A stretch of 33,974 nt of DNA from Candidatus Aminicenantes bacterium UBA647 (GTDB lineage Bacteria; Acidobacteriota; Aminicenantia; UBA2199). This document shows, piece by piece, positions 8,338 through 16,815 of the stretch. Numbering within the stretch: the stretch's first letter is position 1; each line of letters opens with the position of its first letter. A program made the position numbers and the translations under genes. The notes under the pieces are model-generated. The model was not told the origin of the DNA. It searched no databases and saw only the letters and a list, made by a program, of their open reading frames with translations. The stretch spans positions 1 through 33,974 of the forward strand of contig DBOL01000054.1 of assembly GCA_002299555.1 (NCBI GenBank), read 5' to 3'.

Positions 8338-9086
8338 TTTTCTTTTGTCAGTTTGGTGAGAAAATCAATAGGAAGAGGGAATACAATTGTAGATGAATTC
8401 TCAGATGATATTTCAGTAAGGGTTTGCAGATATCTCAATTGTATAGTGACACTATTCTTTGACATCTTTGTTGCAGCATCAGAGAGCTTATCAGCGGCCT
8501 GAAGTTCTCCTTCAGCATGAATTATCTTTGCTCTCCTCTCTCTCTCTGCTTCAGCTTGTCTGGCCATTGCTCTCTGCATCTCCTGAGGGAGGTCAACATA
8601 CTTTATCTCAACCATTGATACCTTAACACCCCATGGGTCAGTGTGTTCGTCAATTATTTCCTGTAATTTAGAATTCAGTTTTTCCCTTTCTGACAGGAGT
8701 TCATCAAGCTCTACCTGTCCCAGCACCGATCTCAATGTTGTTTGGGATAATTGAGAGGTTGCATAATGATAATCCTGAATATCAATAACAGCTTTTTTTG
8801 GATCGATTATTCTGAAGTAGACAACAGCATTAACTTTTAGTGAAACATTGTCTTTCGTTATGACATCCTGAGGCGGGACATCGAGGACAATCGTACGTAA
8901 GCTTAGTTTTACCATCTTATCAATCGGATAAAGTATTACTACCAGGCCGGGGCCCTTTGGTTTATCCAGAACACGGCCGAGACGAAAGATCACTCCGCGT
9001 TCGTACTCTTTTAAAACCTTTATCCAATTCGCCAATAAAAAAATTACAATAAAACCTATAATAAACAACGGCGTATACATAGGCAT
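8334..9086 (-). CDS. Slipin, a stomatin-like SPFH/band 7 membrane protein
   Basis: A 250-residue protein. An N-terminal hydrophobic hairpin (LFIIGFIVIFLLANW, residues 7-21) anchors it, and the SPFH domain follows: EYERGVIFRLGR, then GPGLVVILYPIDK and LDVPPQDVITKDNV. A coiled-coil region with AMARQAEAERERRAKII and a helical C-terminus complete the fold. Bacterial slipins form membrane-associated oligomers thought to scaffold or protect a partner NfeD protease. The partner is the gene directly upstream, with a 2-base gap; the ribosome site GGAG lies inside the end of nfeD. The catalytic partner and the scaffold are therefore made together. The SPOR gene downstream is coupled by a 4-base overlap. 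The identification is firm; the physiological substrate is unknown. Confidence 0.93.
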   Translation of the reverse strand: MPMYTPLFIIGFIVIFLLANWIKVLKEYERGVIFRLGRVLDKPKGPGLVVILYPIDKMVKLSLRTIVLDVPPQDVITKDNVSLKVNAVVYFRIIDPKKAVIDIQDYHYATSQLSQTTLRSVLGQVELDELLSEREKLNSKLQEIIDEHTDPWGVKVSMVEIKYVDLPQEMQRAMARQAEAERERRAKIIHAEGELQAADKLSDAATKMSKNSVTIQLRYLQTLTEISSENSSTIVFPLPIDFLTKLTKEK

Positions 9087-9088
9087 TT

Positions 9089-10375
9089 TTACTCTCCTTT
9101 TTTCACTTTCAGTGTAAGATTATCAACTGAAAGGATCACTACTATCTCTGCTTCAGGTATCGGTTCATCTGATATTGCATTCCATATCTCTCCTTTAATG
9201 AACACTTTACCTGACACCAAATTGATCGGAGATCTTGTTTTTCCTTTTTCACCGATCATCCCTTCGGAACCTGTTTCGGCTTTTCTACGACTCACCTGTA
9301 TGACCTTATATGCCAGGAATAAAGAAACAGCACCAAATACTGCAGTAGCAGTAGCTATGGTAGTAAATGCAGGTCTCAATTCCGGAATTGGAGAATTCAA
9401 CAACATTACTGATCCGAGAACAAATGAAAGGATACCACCAATACCAAGTATTCCGAACCCCTGGATCTTAATTTCTGCAATAAAAAAACCGATAGATAAA
9501 AGGATAAAGAATAGTCCGACATAGTTTATAGGAAGGACCTGAAAAGCCAGAAATGCTAGTAGAAGGGCAATACCTCCCAAAACACCTGGAATTATAACTC
9601 CGGGATGTGTGAATTCTATATATAGTCCTGCCAGGCCGATTATCAGCAAAAAGTATGCCAGATTAGGATTAGTGATAGTCCTAAGGAAGCGTTGCCTCAT
9701 AGTCATTTCGATATTGATAGTAGTTTTATTCTTTATGTTGAGAATTTTACTTTTACCGTCTGATAAACGAATCTCAAATCCGTCTGCTTTGTCAATAAGT
9801 TCATTAATATCTTTTACAAGCAAATCTATAAGATTTCCATCAAGGCATTCCCGGGCAGTAAAAGAGCTGCTTTCTCTGACAGCTTTCTCAGAAAGTTTTG
9901 TATTTCTGCCCCTGCTGATCGCTATTGATTTTACATATGAAACAGCATCATTAGTTATTTTTTTACTCATAACTTCATCGATATCTTTTCCCATAACAGA
10001 AACAGGATGAGCAGCGCCCATATTTGTACCGGGAGCCATTGCTGCAATGTGTGCAGATATTGTTATAAGAAATCCGGCTGAAGCTGCACGGGCACCTGAT
10101 GGTGACACATACACAGCTGTCGGAGTTTTTGAGTTCATAATGGTCTTTATTATTGAGCGCATTGATGTTGAAAATCCACCCGGAGTGTCAAGTGAGAGTA
10201 TTATGAGTTCACCATTTCCTGCAGTATTGATCCTTTCATATGAATCTGAAACATATTCTTGTGCAATTGAATCGATAGGCCCCTTTATTTCCAGAATATA
10301 AACATCCCCTTTTAAAAGGAATGGAATAATCAGGTGAAAAGAAATAAAAAGGCTGATAAAAAAAGCTTTTCTCAT
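9089..10375 (-). CDS. nfeD: NfeD-type membrane-bound serine protease (ClpP-class)
   Basis: A 428-residue protein in the long NfeD form. It has a signal or anchor helix (residues 4-22) and a ClpP-fold protease domain whose serine is S99 in ARAASAGFLI; the lysine partner is K138 or K139 in the block before ITNDA. The family uses this Ser-Lys dyad. A cluster of about four membrane helices lies at roughly 235-360 (AYFLLIIGLAGLYIEF onward), followed by a C-terminal OB-fold domain (GKVFIKGEIWNAISDEPIP). The P. horikoshii homologue cleaves a stomatin, and a slipin gene follows here after 2 bases. The ATG has no Shine-Dalgarno site. A TATAAT box ends 6 nt upstream, predicting a leaderless mRNA that heads the operon. 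The divergent M14 gene pair lies on the other side. Confidence 0.93.
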   Translation of the reverse strand: MRKAFFISLFISFHLIIPFLLKGDVYILEIKGPIDSIAQEYVSDSYERINTAGNGELIILSLDTPGGFSTSMRSIIKTIMNSKTPTAVYVSPSGARAASAGFLITISAHIAAMAPGTNMGAAHPVSVMGKDIDEVMSKKITNDAVSYVKSIAISRGRNTKLSEKAVRESSSFTARECLDGNLIDLLVKDINELIDKADGFEIRLSDGKSKILNIKNKTTINIEMTMRQRFLRTITNPNLAYFLLIIGLAGLYIEFTHPGVIIPGVLGGIALLLAFLAFQVLPINYVGLFFILLSIGFFIAEIKIQGFGILGIGGILSFVLGSVMLLNSPIPELRPAFTTIATATAVFGAVSLFLAYKVIQVSRRKAETGSEGMIGEKGKTRSPINLVSGKVFIKGEIWNAISDEPIPEAEIVVILSVDNLTLKVKKGE

Positions 10376-10381
10376 ATAATT

Positions 10382-10410
10382 ATTATAGTTAATAACCCTC
10401 TAAAAAACAA
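10382..10410 (-). promoter_or_regulatory. Predicted leaderless promoter of the nfeD operon
   Basis: On the minus strand, TTGTTT (10410-10405) is followed after 17 nt by a perfect TATAAT (10387-10382). The start codon begins 6 nt later at 10375, so transcription would begin at or beside the A of the ATG. No ribosome site could fit. The -10 is strong and the -35 weak (3 of 6). Confidence 0.6.
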
Positions 10411-10464
10411 TAAATTTAAGTTTTCAATAAAACTTAGTTAAATTTTTTTTTTAATGATTTATAC

Positions 10465-10494
10465 TGAACAATAGAAATTGTAGTAGCGTATAAA
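10465..10494 (+). promoter_or_regulatory. Possible promoter of the M14 peptidase pair
   Basis: TGAACA (10465-10470) and TATAAA (10489-10494) are separated by 18 nt. A start site near 10501 would give a leader of about 20 nt containing the GAGG ribosome site for the ATG at 10522. The hexamers are only fair matches. Confidence 0.35.
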
Positions 10495-10521
10495 TTATCA
10501 GATCAAATAACAGAGGTGAAT

Positions 10522-12549
10522 ATGATAAGTAAATTGCTAATTTCAGTATTTTCAGTTCCATTTTTAATTTCTTTTCTCATTGGGGGACAACCAGATATTA
10601 ATTTTACGAAATATCACAATCCAAAGGAAATTAATAAGTTTCTTGTAGATCTGGTGAAAAGTAATAACACCATATCCAGGCTTCATAAGATTGCTGATAC
10701 TCCCGGCAGGAACAGTGTCTATGTAGTGGAGATCGGAGATCAGGTTGGTATGAAAAATAAAACTGTGCCCGGGATATTGGTAACAGCTAATTTTGGCGGT
10801 ATAAATTCTCTCGCTTCAGAAGCATCGCTATTCCTTATAAACGAATTAATAAAAAGTAAAGAGAAGCGGAGTGGTTTTACTTGGTATATATTGCCGGTCG
10901 GTAATCCCGATGCTGCATGGAGATATTTTATAAAACCGTTGTACGCGGATAAGGGAAATAGTAAGCCGATAAACGATGACAAAGATGATATGACTAATGA
11001 GGATGGAGTTGAGGACCTTAACGGAGATGGAGTTATTACTGTTATGAGAGTTAAGGACCCTGAAGGTAAGTTTATTTCGATTCCGGGTAATAAAAAACTG
11101 ATGAAGAAAGCGGATTGGTTAAAAGGAGAAAGGGGTATCTACAAGCTCTATTCAGAAGGAATAGATAATGATGGTGATGGTAAATACAATGAAGATGGCC
11201 CGGGGGGTGTGGATGTCTCACTTAACTTCCCGCATCTTTTCAAACCTTTCACAAAAAAAGGCGGAGACTGGCCAGGAAGTGAAGCAGAGGTTTTCGGACT
11301 ATTTAAGTTTGTTTTCTCACATGACGATATTGCCATGACTATGAATTACGGTGATACAAATTTCTGCCTGATCCCTCCACAGGGGGGGAGAAAAAGTCAG
11401 GTTGATATGGCAAAGATCAAAGTACCTGAAAGAATGGGGAAATTTATGGGTATTGATACCGACCGGACCTATTCAATGAAAGAGATAATGGAGGTCGTGA
11501 AAAACATAGTACCCGCAGGATTTGAGGTTACAGAATCTATGGTCGCAAGCTTCCTGGGGCTTGGAGCAATTGTAAACCCGATCAAAGGTGATCTTAAATT
11601 TTATGAAAAGATATCTGAAAATTACAAAGAATATTTGAAAAAAGTAAAACTTGATGGAAAGCGGCTTGATCCGAAAAAAGCGAAGGACGGCTCTTTCGTT
11701 CTGTGGTCATATTATCATCTTGGCATCCCAACATTCTCTATGGATTTCTGGACATTGCCTAAAGTGGAGAAGAAAAAGAAAGATAAAAATGCAATTACTG
11801 CTGAGACCCTTGAAAAAATGACAAATGAGGAATTTCTGGCTCTTGGAAAGGAGAAGATAGAAAAATTTCTCAGATCTGTAAATGCTCCAAAAAATATAAA
11901 AGCTGAATTTCTGATCAATGGGGTCAAGAATGGAGTGATGACCCCGAAAAAGATGGCTGGATTCATGAAAAACATGAAGAAACCTGAAGATAGCTCTGCC
12001 GGAACTCCTGAAGAAATCGCAATTATCGATTTCAGTGATAAGAAGCTTGGAGGGAAAGGATTTGTAGAATGGAAGCCTTTTGATCATCCTACACTCGGAG
12101 AAGTAGAGATTGGCGGGATAAGCCCGTTAAGTAAGATCGTTCCACCTAAATCCATGATAGGTGATCTGGTCAGTAAACAGGTACCTTTCATATTTGATCT
12201 TGTGGGAAAATTACCATTAATAAAGATCAGTGATGTTAAAGTTGTTGATCTGGGAGCTGGAGTTTTCAAGATCAAGGCGTGGATCGAAAATAGAGGTTTC
12301 CTACCTTATCCTACTGAAATGGGAAAGAAAAATGGGAGAATTGGCAGTGTAATTATTACTTTGAACGGAAAAGGGATCAAGCTTCTAAATGGGAAGAGAA
12401 GAAGCATTATAAAAAGCATTGGCGGAAATAGTATTGAATCCGTAGAATGGCTTGTATTGACAGTTAAACCGACATCAGTAAGGATCAAATCCGAAACAAG
12501 GATCGCTTCCAGCGATTCAATATCCGTTAATGTAGGAGGTAAAAAATGA
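10522..12549 (+). CDS. Exported M14 carboxypeptidase-like protein lacking zinc ligands (pseudoenzyme)
   Basis: A 675-residue protein with a signal peptide at residues 1-20. It is a paralogue of the next gene: shared landmarks are GNPDA (NPDG next door), the calcium-type loops DLNGDG (165-170) and DNDGDG (215-220), and a C-terminal beta domain beginning FVEWKPFDHPTLGEVEIGG. The catalytic residues are gone. The HxxE zinc site is G92/N95, the substrate-binding Arg is replaced in DVSLNFPH, the third zinc His is missing from MTMNYGDTN, and the catalytic Glu position reads Asp in SMDFW. It is therefore probably a binding or helper protein. The ATG at 10522 has AGAGG 5 nt upstream; an in-frame GTG at 10516 lies inside that ribosome site and is rejected. 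The stop overlaps the next ATG by 4 bases. Confidence 0.82.
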   Translation: MISKLLISVFSVPFLISFLIGGQPDINFTKYHNPKEINKFLVDLVKSNNTISRLHKIADTPGRNSVYVVEIGDQVGMKNKTVPGILVTANFGGINSLASEASLFLINELIKSKEKRSGFTWYILPVGNPDAAWRYFIKPLYADKGNSKPINDDKDDMTNEDGVEDLNGDGVITVMRVKDPEGKFISIPGNKKLMKKADWLKGERGIYKLYSEGIDNDGDGKYNEDGPGGVDVSLNFPHLFKPFTKKGGDWPGSEAEVFGLFKFVFSHDDIAMTMNYGDTNFCLIPPQGGRKSQVDMAKIKVPERMGKFMGIDTDRTYSMKEIMEVVKNIVPAGFEVTESMVASFLGLGAIVNPIKGDLKFYEKISENYKEYLKKVKLDGKRLDPKKAKDGSFVLWSYYHLGIPTFSMDFWTLPKVEKKKKDKNAITAETLEKMTNEEFLALGKEKIEKFLRSVNAPKNIKAEFLINGVKNGVMTPKKMAGFMKNMKKPEDSSAGTPEEIAIIDFSDKKLGGKGFVEWKPFDHPTLGEVEIGGISPLSKIVPPKSMIGDLVSKQVPFIFDLVGKLPLIKISDVKVVDLGAGVFKIKAWIENRGFLPYPTEMGKKNGRIGSVIITLNGKGIKLLNGKRRSIIKSIGGNSIESVEWLVLTVKPTSVRIKSETRIASSDSISVNVGGKK

Positions 12550-14324
12550 AGAGAAATCTGATAATTGGTCTTATCCTAATATTTTCAATAACTTTAACCG
12601 GAGGCGAGAAGTTTTCACCGGATAAAGTGACAATCCCACTCTCATTTGATTATTATTACTCATATGAGATGGTAGTAACAGCTGTCAAAAAACTCAACAA
12701 GGCATTTCCTGAACTATCCAGACTTGATGTAGTTGGACAAAGTGATGAGGGGCGGAATATTTATGCACTGACTATTAATAATCCGAAGACCGGCAAGGAA
12801 TTGGATAAGCCCGGAATCTATGTAGACGGGAATATTCACGGGAATGAGATCCAGGCGACAGAAGTTACTCTCTATTTGGCCAATTATCTTCTTACAAATT
12901 ACGGAATTAATGATCAGATAACTTCATTAGTTGATAGGAAGTGTTTTTATATCGTTCCTATTGTAAACCCTGATGGAAGATATCATTTTCTGAAAGACGG
13001 GGGAACTGCAAGTTCAAATAGGGGTTTAAGGAGGCCTAAAGATGATGATGGTGATGGGCTCTTCGATGAGGATTTCCCGGATGATCTTGATGGAGATGGG
13101 AATATATGTGTGATGAGGAAAAAAGATCCTGATGGTGATTTCAAAACCCATCCCGATGATCCCAGGCTTATGGTCAGAGTAAAAAAGGGAAAGAAGGGTG
13201 AATGGAAAATACTTGGATCTGAAGGGATTGACAATGATGGTGATGGAAAGATAAATGAGGACGCTGAAGGGTTTGTTGATCCAAACAGGAATTGGGGTTT
13301 TGACTGGGCTCCTGATTATGTTCAGTCAGGCGCAGGAGACTACCCGTTTTCCGGAGTTGGGTTAAAAGCTATTTCAGAATATGTTGTAAACAGGCCGAAT
13401 ATCTGTATGACCTGGTTGTTTCATAATACAGGAGGGATGTTCCTAAGAGGCCCGAGTACAAAATCACAAGGGGTTTATCCCAAAGGTGATGTTGAAGTAT
13501 ATGATTTTCTTGGAAATCAGGCTGAAAGGATGGTTCCTGGTTACAGATATTTGATCAGCTGGAAAGATCTTTATAGCACTTATGGAGATTTCGGTGAATG
13601 GATGTCTATGACCCAGGGGACCTATAATTTTGTAGGTGAACTTTATATGTCTTCTCAGGAGACTTTTTCCACGATAAAAGAGACCGAAAAGAAAAAAAGG
13701 GCATTATCTGAAGATGATGAAGGTGGTGGTGGATTCTTTGGTGATAAAAGGCTGGAACATGAAAGGCTCCGTTTTGATGACCACCTTAACCAGGGCGATT
13801 CATATATTGAATGGAAAGCATTTAAACATCCTGTGTATGGAGATATTGAGATCGGAGGATGGGCAAAGCTTAGTACGAGGTTATCACCGCCTTTCATGCT
13901 GAAGGATCTTGTTCACAGAAATGCTTCAGCAATAATTTTTTCTGCAAAGCATACCCCCGAGGTTTCATTGGAGATTTTAAAACCGGTAAAAATTGGTAAG
14001 GGGCTTTATAGGGTCAGGACAGTATTGAGTAATACAAAAGCAATCCCGACAATGAGTTTTCATTCAAAGTTAAAAAAACTTTATCCTGAAGATACTTTAA
14101 AAGTATCAGGTAAATCGACCAGAGTTGTAGCTGGGGGAACTTTGATCGATAAGTACACAGATAAGGTACTCTATAAGGAATATAAGCCTGAGGTTCAATT
14201 TCTTACAGTTCCGGGATTTTCTAAAGTGGAGCATCAATTCCTGATCTCAGGAAAAGGAGAGGTTAAATTTCATTACTCCTCCAGACATGGCGGGAAATTA
14301 CTAAAAACGATAAAACTTAAATAG
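12546..14324 (+). CDS. Exported zinc carboxypeptidase (M14) with calcium-loop insertions
   Basis: A 592-residue protein with a signal peptide (residues 1-20), so periplasmic or secreted. The M14 catalytic set is complete: HGNE gives zinc ligands H98 and E101, DPNRNW gives the substrate-binding Arg248, LFHNTGG gives zinc ligand H293, and NFVGELY gives the catalytic Glu365. Between the NPDG block (141-144) and the Arg lies an insertion of about 90 residues with acidic DxDxDG loops: DDDGDG (166-171), DLDGDG (180-185) and DNDGDG (229-234). These loops probably bind calcium. A C-terminal beta domain begins at YIEWKAFKHPVYGDIEIGG. AGGAGGT (12534-12540) lies 5 nt before the ATG, and the start overlaps the upstream stop by 4 bases. 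The likely role is trimming peptides from their C-terminus. Confidence 0.9.
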   Translation: MKRNLIIGLILIFSITLTGGEKFSPDKVTIPLSFDYYYSYEMVVTAVKKLNKAFPELSRLDVVGQSDEGRNIYALTINNPKTGKELDKPGIYVDGNIHGNEIQATEVTLYLANYLLTNYGINDQITSLVDRKCFYIVPIVNPDGRYHFLKDGGTASSNRGLRRPKDDDGDGLFDEDFPDDLDGDGNICVMRKKDPDGDFKTHPDDPRLMVRVKKGKKGEWKILGSEGIDNDGDGKINEDAEGFVDPNRNWGFDWAPDYVQSGAGDYPFSGVGLKAISEYVVNRPNICMTWLFHNTGGMFLRGPSTKSQGVYPKGDVEVYDFLGNQAERMVPGYRYLISWKDLYSTYGDFGEWMSMTQGTYNFVGELYMSSQETFSTIKETEKKKRALSEDDEGGGGFFGDKRLEHERLRFDDHLNQGDSYIEWKAFKHPVYGDIEIGGWAKLSTRLSPPFMLKDLVHRNASAIIFSAKHTPEVSLEILKPVKIGKGLYRVRTVLSNTKAIPTMSFHSKLKKLYPEDTLKVSGKSTRVVAGGTLIDKYTDKVLYKEYKPEVQFLTVPGFSKVEHQFLISGKGEVKFHYSSRHGGKLLKTIKLK

Positions 14325-14330
14325 AATTGA

Positions 14331-14362
14331 AGTGAGGGGATTTTGACTCCCCTCACTTTTTA
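14331..14362 (+). terminator. Rho-independent terminator after the M14 pair
   Basis: AGTGAGGGGA (14331-14340) and TCCCCTCACT (14348-14357) form a perfect 10-bp stem with a 7-nt loop, extended by one A-T pair. A T-rich run follows on the plus strand. On the minus strand the same hairpin lies just after the stop of the converging gene but lacks a clean T tract, so it mainly serves the plus-strand operon. Confidence 0.9.
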
Positions 14363-15271
14363 TTATTTTCTTACTATGTCTTTAAAATAATCTGCAATAT
14401 TACCGGGGGTTGAAACTATTTTCATAAAAGTACCCATTGAGAGATCGGGGAATGACAAGGCTATCCTGAACTTTCCATGAAGCATTACAACCCTGTCTTT
14501 CATAACAAGGAATTCATAGGGCATGAAAGCTACATGACGTGGATCTTTTTTGTCAATTTTAGGTAAAAACTTTGACTCTCCCTTCTTTCCGAAGAGAGCT
14601 CCACCGAAGAGAGTCAGTTGTTTGTCAGGGAAATCGATGCGGTATACTTTTTCTACTCCGCCTATTTTTTTTACAAAGTTTTCTTCTATCTTCGCCAACA
14701 CCGCCTTGTAATCTGTTTTCTTTGCAAGTTTAACGACATTTTTGAAGTAGGGCATAAATATCATATAGTGGTACTTTCTTAATTTTTTTATTTTAACCCC
14801 TTTTTTTGATCCGTATGCGAGATTCTTTACCTCACTGAGAGAGCTGAACATACTGACAATCATTTTATTTAATTCATTGTAACCGGATTCAACATCAGGA
14901 AATTTTTTTCTATAATATGCATTTCCCCAATAGATCGGATTTGTATAAGATAGTTCGATGTTTTCGCCATTTTTAATAATTCCAAATCGAATAACACTGG
15001 CAAATGCATACATACCTCCAAATTTTTCAACAGGATCGGTTAGTAATTTGTGAGTCGCAATTATTACCGCTCTGTCAGGATCTTTCATTGGGGAATATTT
15101 TCCAATAATATTAAATCCGCTTTCAGATAAGAGTGCTTCCGTTTTAGTTATAACGTCTGTTATTTCACCTTTTTCAATTCCGGCAAGAATATAGGGTTTT
15201 AATCTTTCAGTACCAGCATTAATAGAGATTACCAGTGAGAAAATAAATAGAATGACCAATGATTTTTTCAT
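14363..15271 (-). CDS. Exported protein of unknown function (weakly DUF302-like)
   Basis: A 302-residue protein with a signal peptide at residues 1-19 (KKSLVILFIFSLVISINAG), so probably periplasmic. Residues about 36-110 (EALLSESGFNIIGKYSPMKD, then a strand-rich segment ending in YTNPIYWGNAYYRK) recall DUF302-type domains, in which a helix and hydrophobic strands bind small ligands or membranes. The match is by pattern only. The rest is basic, without recognisable catalytic motifs; a segment near 225-245 has GGALFGKKGESKF. AAGGAG precedes the ATG with good spacing. The gene is monocistronic as far as can be seen and converges on the M14 pair across the hairpin terminator. No neighbour suggests its function. 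Confidence 0.72.
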   Translation of the reverse strand: MKKSLVILFIFSLVISINAGTERLKPYILAGIEKGEITDVITKTEALLSESGFNIIGKYSPMKDPDRAVIIATHKLLTDPVEKFGGMYAFASVIRFGIIKNGENIELSYTNPIYWGNAYYRKKFPDVESGYNELNKMIVSMFSSLSEVKNLAYGSKKGVKIKKLRKYHYMIFMPYFKNVVKLAKKTDYKAVLAKIEENFVKKIGGVEKVYRIDFPDKQLTLFGGALFGKKGESKFLPKIDKKDPRHVAFMPYEFLVMKDRVVMLHGKFRIALSFPDLSMGTFMKIVSTPGNIADYFKDIVRK

Positions 15272-15360
15272 TTAAACTCCTTTTTATTGTGAAAAAATTA
15301 ACATAGAATTGTTAGTAACACAAGTATGGTTATAAATGGAGTGAGTTTAAGAAGTATATA

Positions 15361-15762
15361 TTATTGAGGGCCTGAACCAAAATAGTTCATATAGGTTGAA
15401 GAGTCCTCTCCGAAAACCTCGATCTCTTTTTTGCATATTCGATATGAACACTTTTCACCCTGAATTTCAGAGAAAAGTATTTTATACTCTGTACCATTCT
15501 CATCGATCATAATTATCCTGGCAAGGTTTCTGTTTATTTCATTTGCCGATAGATCGCTATGACATATAGGGCATAAGAATGACAAACGTTCCCCGTCTTT
15601 TAATTTCAGAGTACTATGAGCTATACGTATATAATCACCAAGCTCCGGATTCAAAAGAATGATCCCTTTCTTTCCATCATCTTTAAGAACAATGAATATT
15701 ATCTTTACATTTACTTTAAGGAAGCCACCGCACTTTGGACAAAGATACTCATTCTGTTTCAT
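15361..15762 (-). CDS. Small CpXC-type zinc-binding protein
   Basis: A cytoplasmic protein of about 133 residues. Two CPxC knuckles, LCPKCGG near the N-terminus and LCPICHS near residue 70, look like a single split zinc site, as in CpXC-domain proteins of unknown function. Two further cysteines (SYRICKK and the one before it) lie near residue 110. The frame is open to an ATG at 15783, but the ATG at 15762 has GGAG (15769-15772) at 6 nt and places the first CPxC close to the start as in relatives, so 15762 is chosen. It is transcribed away from the solute-binding protein gene across a 171-base AT-rich gap. The function is not known. Confidence 0.7.
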   Translation of the reverse strand: MKQNEYLCPKCGGFLKVNVKIIFIVLKDDGKKGIILLNPELGDYIRIAHSTLKLKDGERLSFLCPICHSDLSANEINRNLARIIMIDENGTEYKILFSEIQGEKCSYRICKKEIEVFGEDSSTYMNYFGSGPQ

Positions 15763-15888
15763 TAAATTCTCCATCAAACACATAATTTTTATAATAAAAC
15801 TATAAATAAATCAAGCACTCTTTGACCAATTTTTTATTTTAAAATATTTGAAAATTGATTCTTATAAATTTGTAATGCTTTCAAAAAA

Positions 15889-15916
15889 TTGAAATTTTAC
15901 TTTATTGATATATTAT
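15889..15916 (+). promoter_or_regulatory. Promoter of the solute-binding protein gene
   Basis: TTGAAA (15889-15894) and TATTAT (15911-15916) are 16 nt apart. A start near 15923 would place the mRNA end next to the GGAGG at 15924-15928, which lies 5 nt before the ATG at 15934. Confidence 0.5.
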
Positions 15917-15933
15917 TTTAATTGGAGGCGATA

Positions 15934-16737
15934 ATGATAAAAAAATCTATTTTGAATATTCTGTACGTTTTTCTTTTCGTATTAATTTGTAGTCAACCGG
16001 TATCCGGTGTTGAACTTGACAAGATCATATCTTCAGGGCAAATAGTTATCGGAACAAGTGCGGATTATCCTCCATATGAGTTCTTCCTGATGAATGATAA
16101 AGAAAATGAACTTGTGGGCCTTGATATTGATATTGCAAATGTTATCGGGCAAGAGCTGGGAGTGAAGGTCGTTATCAAAAATCTGATTTTTCACAAACTG
16201 TTTTCTGTTCTTGAATCCGGAGAGGTTGACTTACTTATTGCCGGGCTCAATCCAACTTTTACCAGGACGAGAATTGCAGATTTTTCAGATATTTATTACA
16301 AGGCTATTCAAAATCTTGTGATCAGAAAAAAAGATAAGGGAAATATAGCCTTCCTTAAAGACCTCAGAGGAAAAACTGTCGGTACACAAAAGGGTTCCAT
16401 TCAAAGTGAAATGGCACCTGCGCAGATCTCGGGTGCCAAATTTATGTATTTTGATTCTATTTACGATCTTGTAGAAAATCTGAAGAAAGGTACATTAGAT
16501 GCAATAATACTTGAGAAACCTGTAGCTATATCATATGTTTCGAGAAATATTAGTCTCATAAGTATTGAATGTCTAAGTTCCGGTACAGACGATAGCCCTC
16601 TTGGCTCAGCTATTGCTGTTAAGAAGGGGAATAAGAAGCTCCTGAAGAAAGTGAATGAGATAATAAGAAAACTTAAATCAGAAAATAAGATTGATGAATT
16701 TGTTGAAAATGCGAAGATTCTCCTGAACAAAAGGTAG
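15934..16737 (+). CDS. Periplasmic solute-binding protein, family 3 (polar amino acid type)
   Basis: A 267-residue protein with a signal peptide (residues 1 to about 24). It follows the SBP_bac_3 plan: an opening strand with VIGTSADYPPYEF, then LVGLDIDIANVIGQELG, GEVDLLIAGLNPTFTRT and LRGKTVGTQKGSIQ, and the closing lobe with SIYDLVENLKKGTLDAIILE. Such proteins deliver amino acids or similar small ligands to an ABC permease. No permease or ATPase gene is nearby, so the partner must be elsewhere, or the protein works alone as a sensor. The start is set at the ATG with GGAGG 5 nt upstream; an in-frame TTG at 15922 overlaps that ribosome site and is rejected. The substrate cannot be told from sequence. 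Confidence 0.88.
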   Translation: MIKKSILNILYVFLFVLICSQPVSGVELDKIISSGQIVIGTSADYPPYEFFLMNDKENELVGLDIDIANVIGQELGVKVVIKNLIFHKLFSVLESGEVDLLIAGLNPTFTRTRIADFSDIYYKAIQNLVIRKKDKGNIAFLKDLRGKTVGTQKGSIQSEMAPAQISGAKFMYFDSIYDLVENLKKGTLDAIILEKPVAISYVSRNISLISIECLSSGTDDSPLGSAIAVKKGNKKLLKKVNEIIRKLKSENKIDEFVENAKILLNKR

Positions 16738-16775
16738 TATAGTACAGGAAATACAGAAAAATTACTCTACAATTA

Positions 16776-16804
16776 TTGACATATTAACACTATTTGTATA
16801 GAAT
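16776..16804 (+). promoter_or_regulatory. Promoter of tRNA-His
   Basis: A perfect TTGACA (16776-16781) is separated by 17 nt from TAGAAT (16799-16804). Transcription would start near 16811, only about 5 nt before the mature tRNA end. It is one of the best consensus promoters in the window. Confidence 0.75.
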
Positions 16805-16815
16805 TATCCTCAAAT

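Noticed and set aside
9609..10010. Open frame of 133 codons on the plus strand opposite nfeD
   Set aside because: nfeD carries clear protease motifs across the same bases; the opposite reading has no recognisable motif.
10516..10521. GTG start for the inactive M14 gene
   Set aside because: The GTG lies within the AGAGGTG ribosome site; the ATG at 10522 has correct spacing and gives a cleaner signal peptide.
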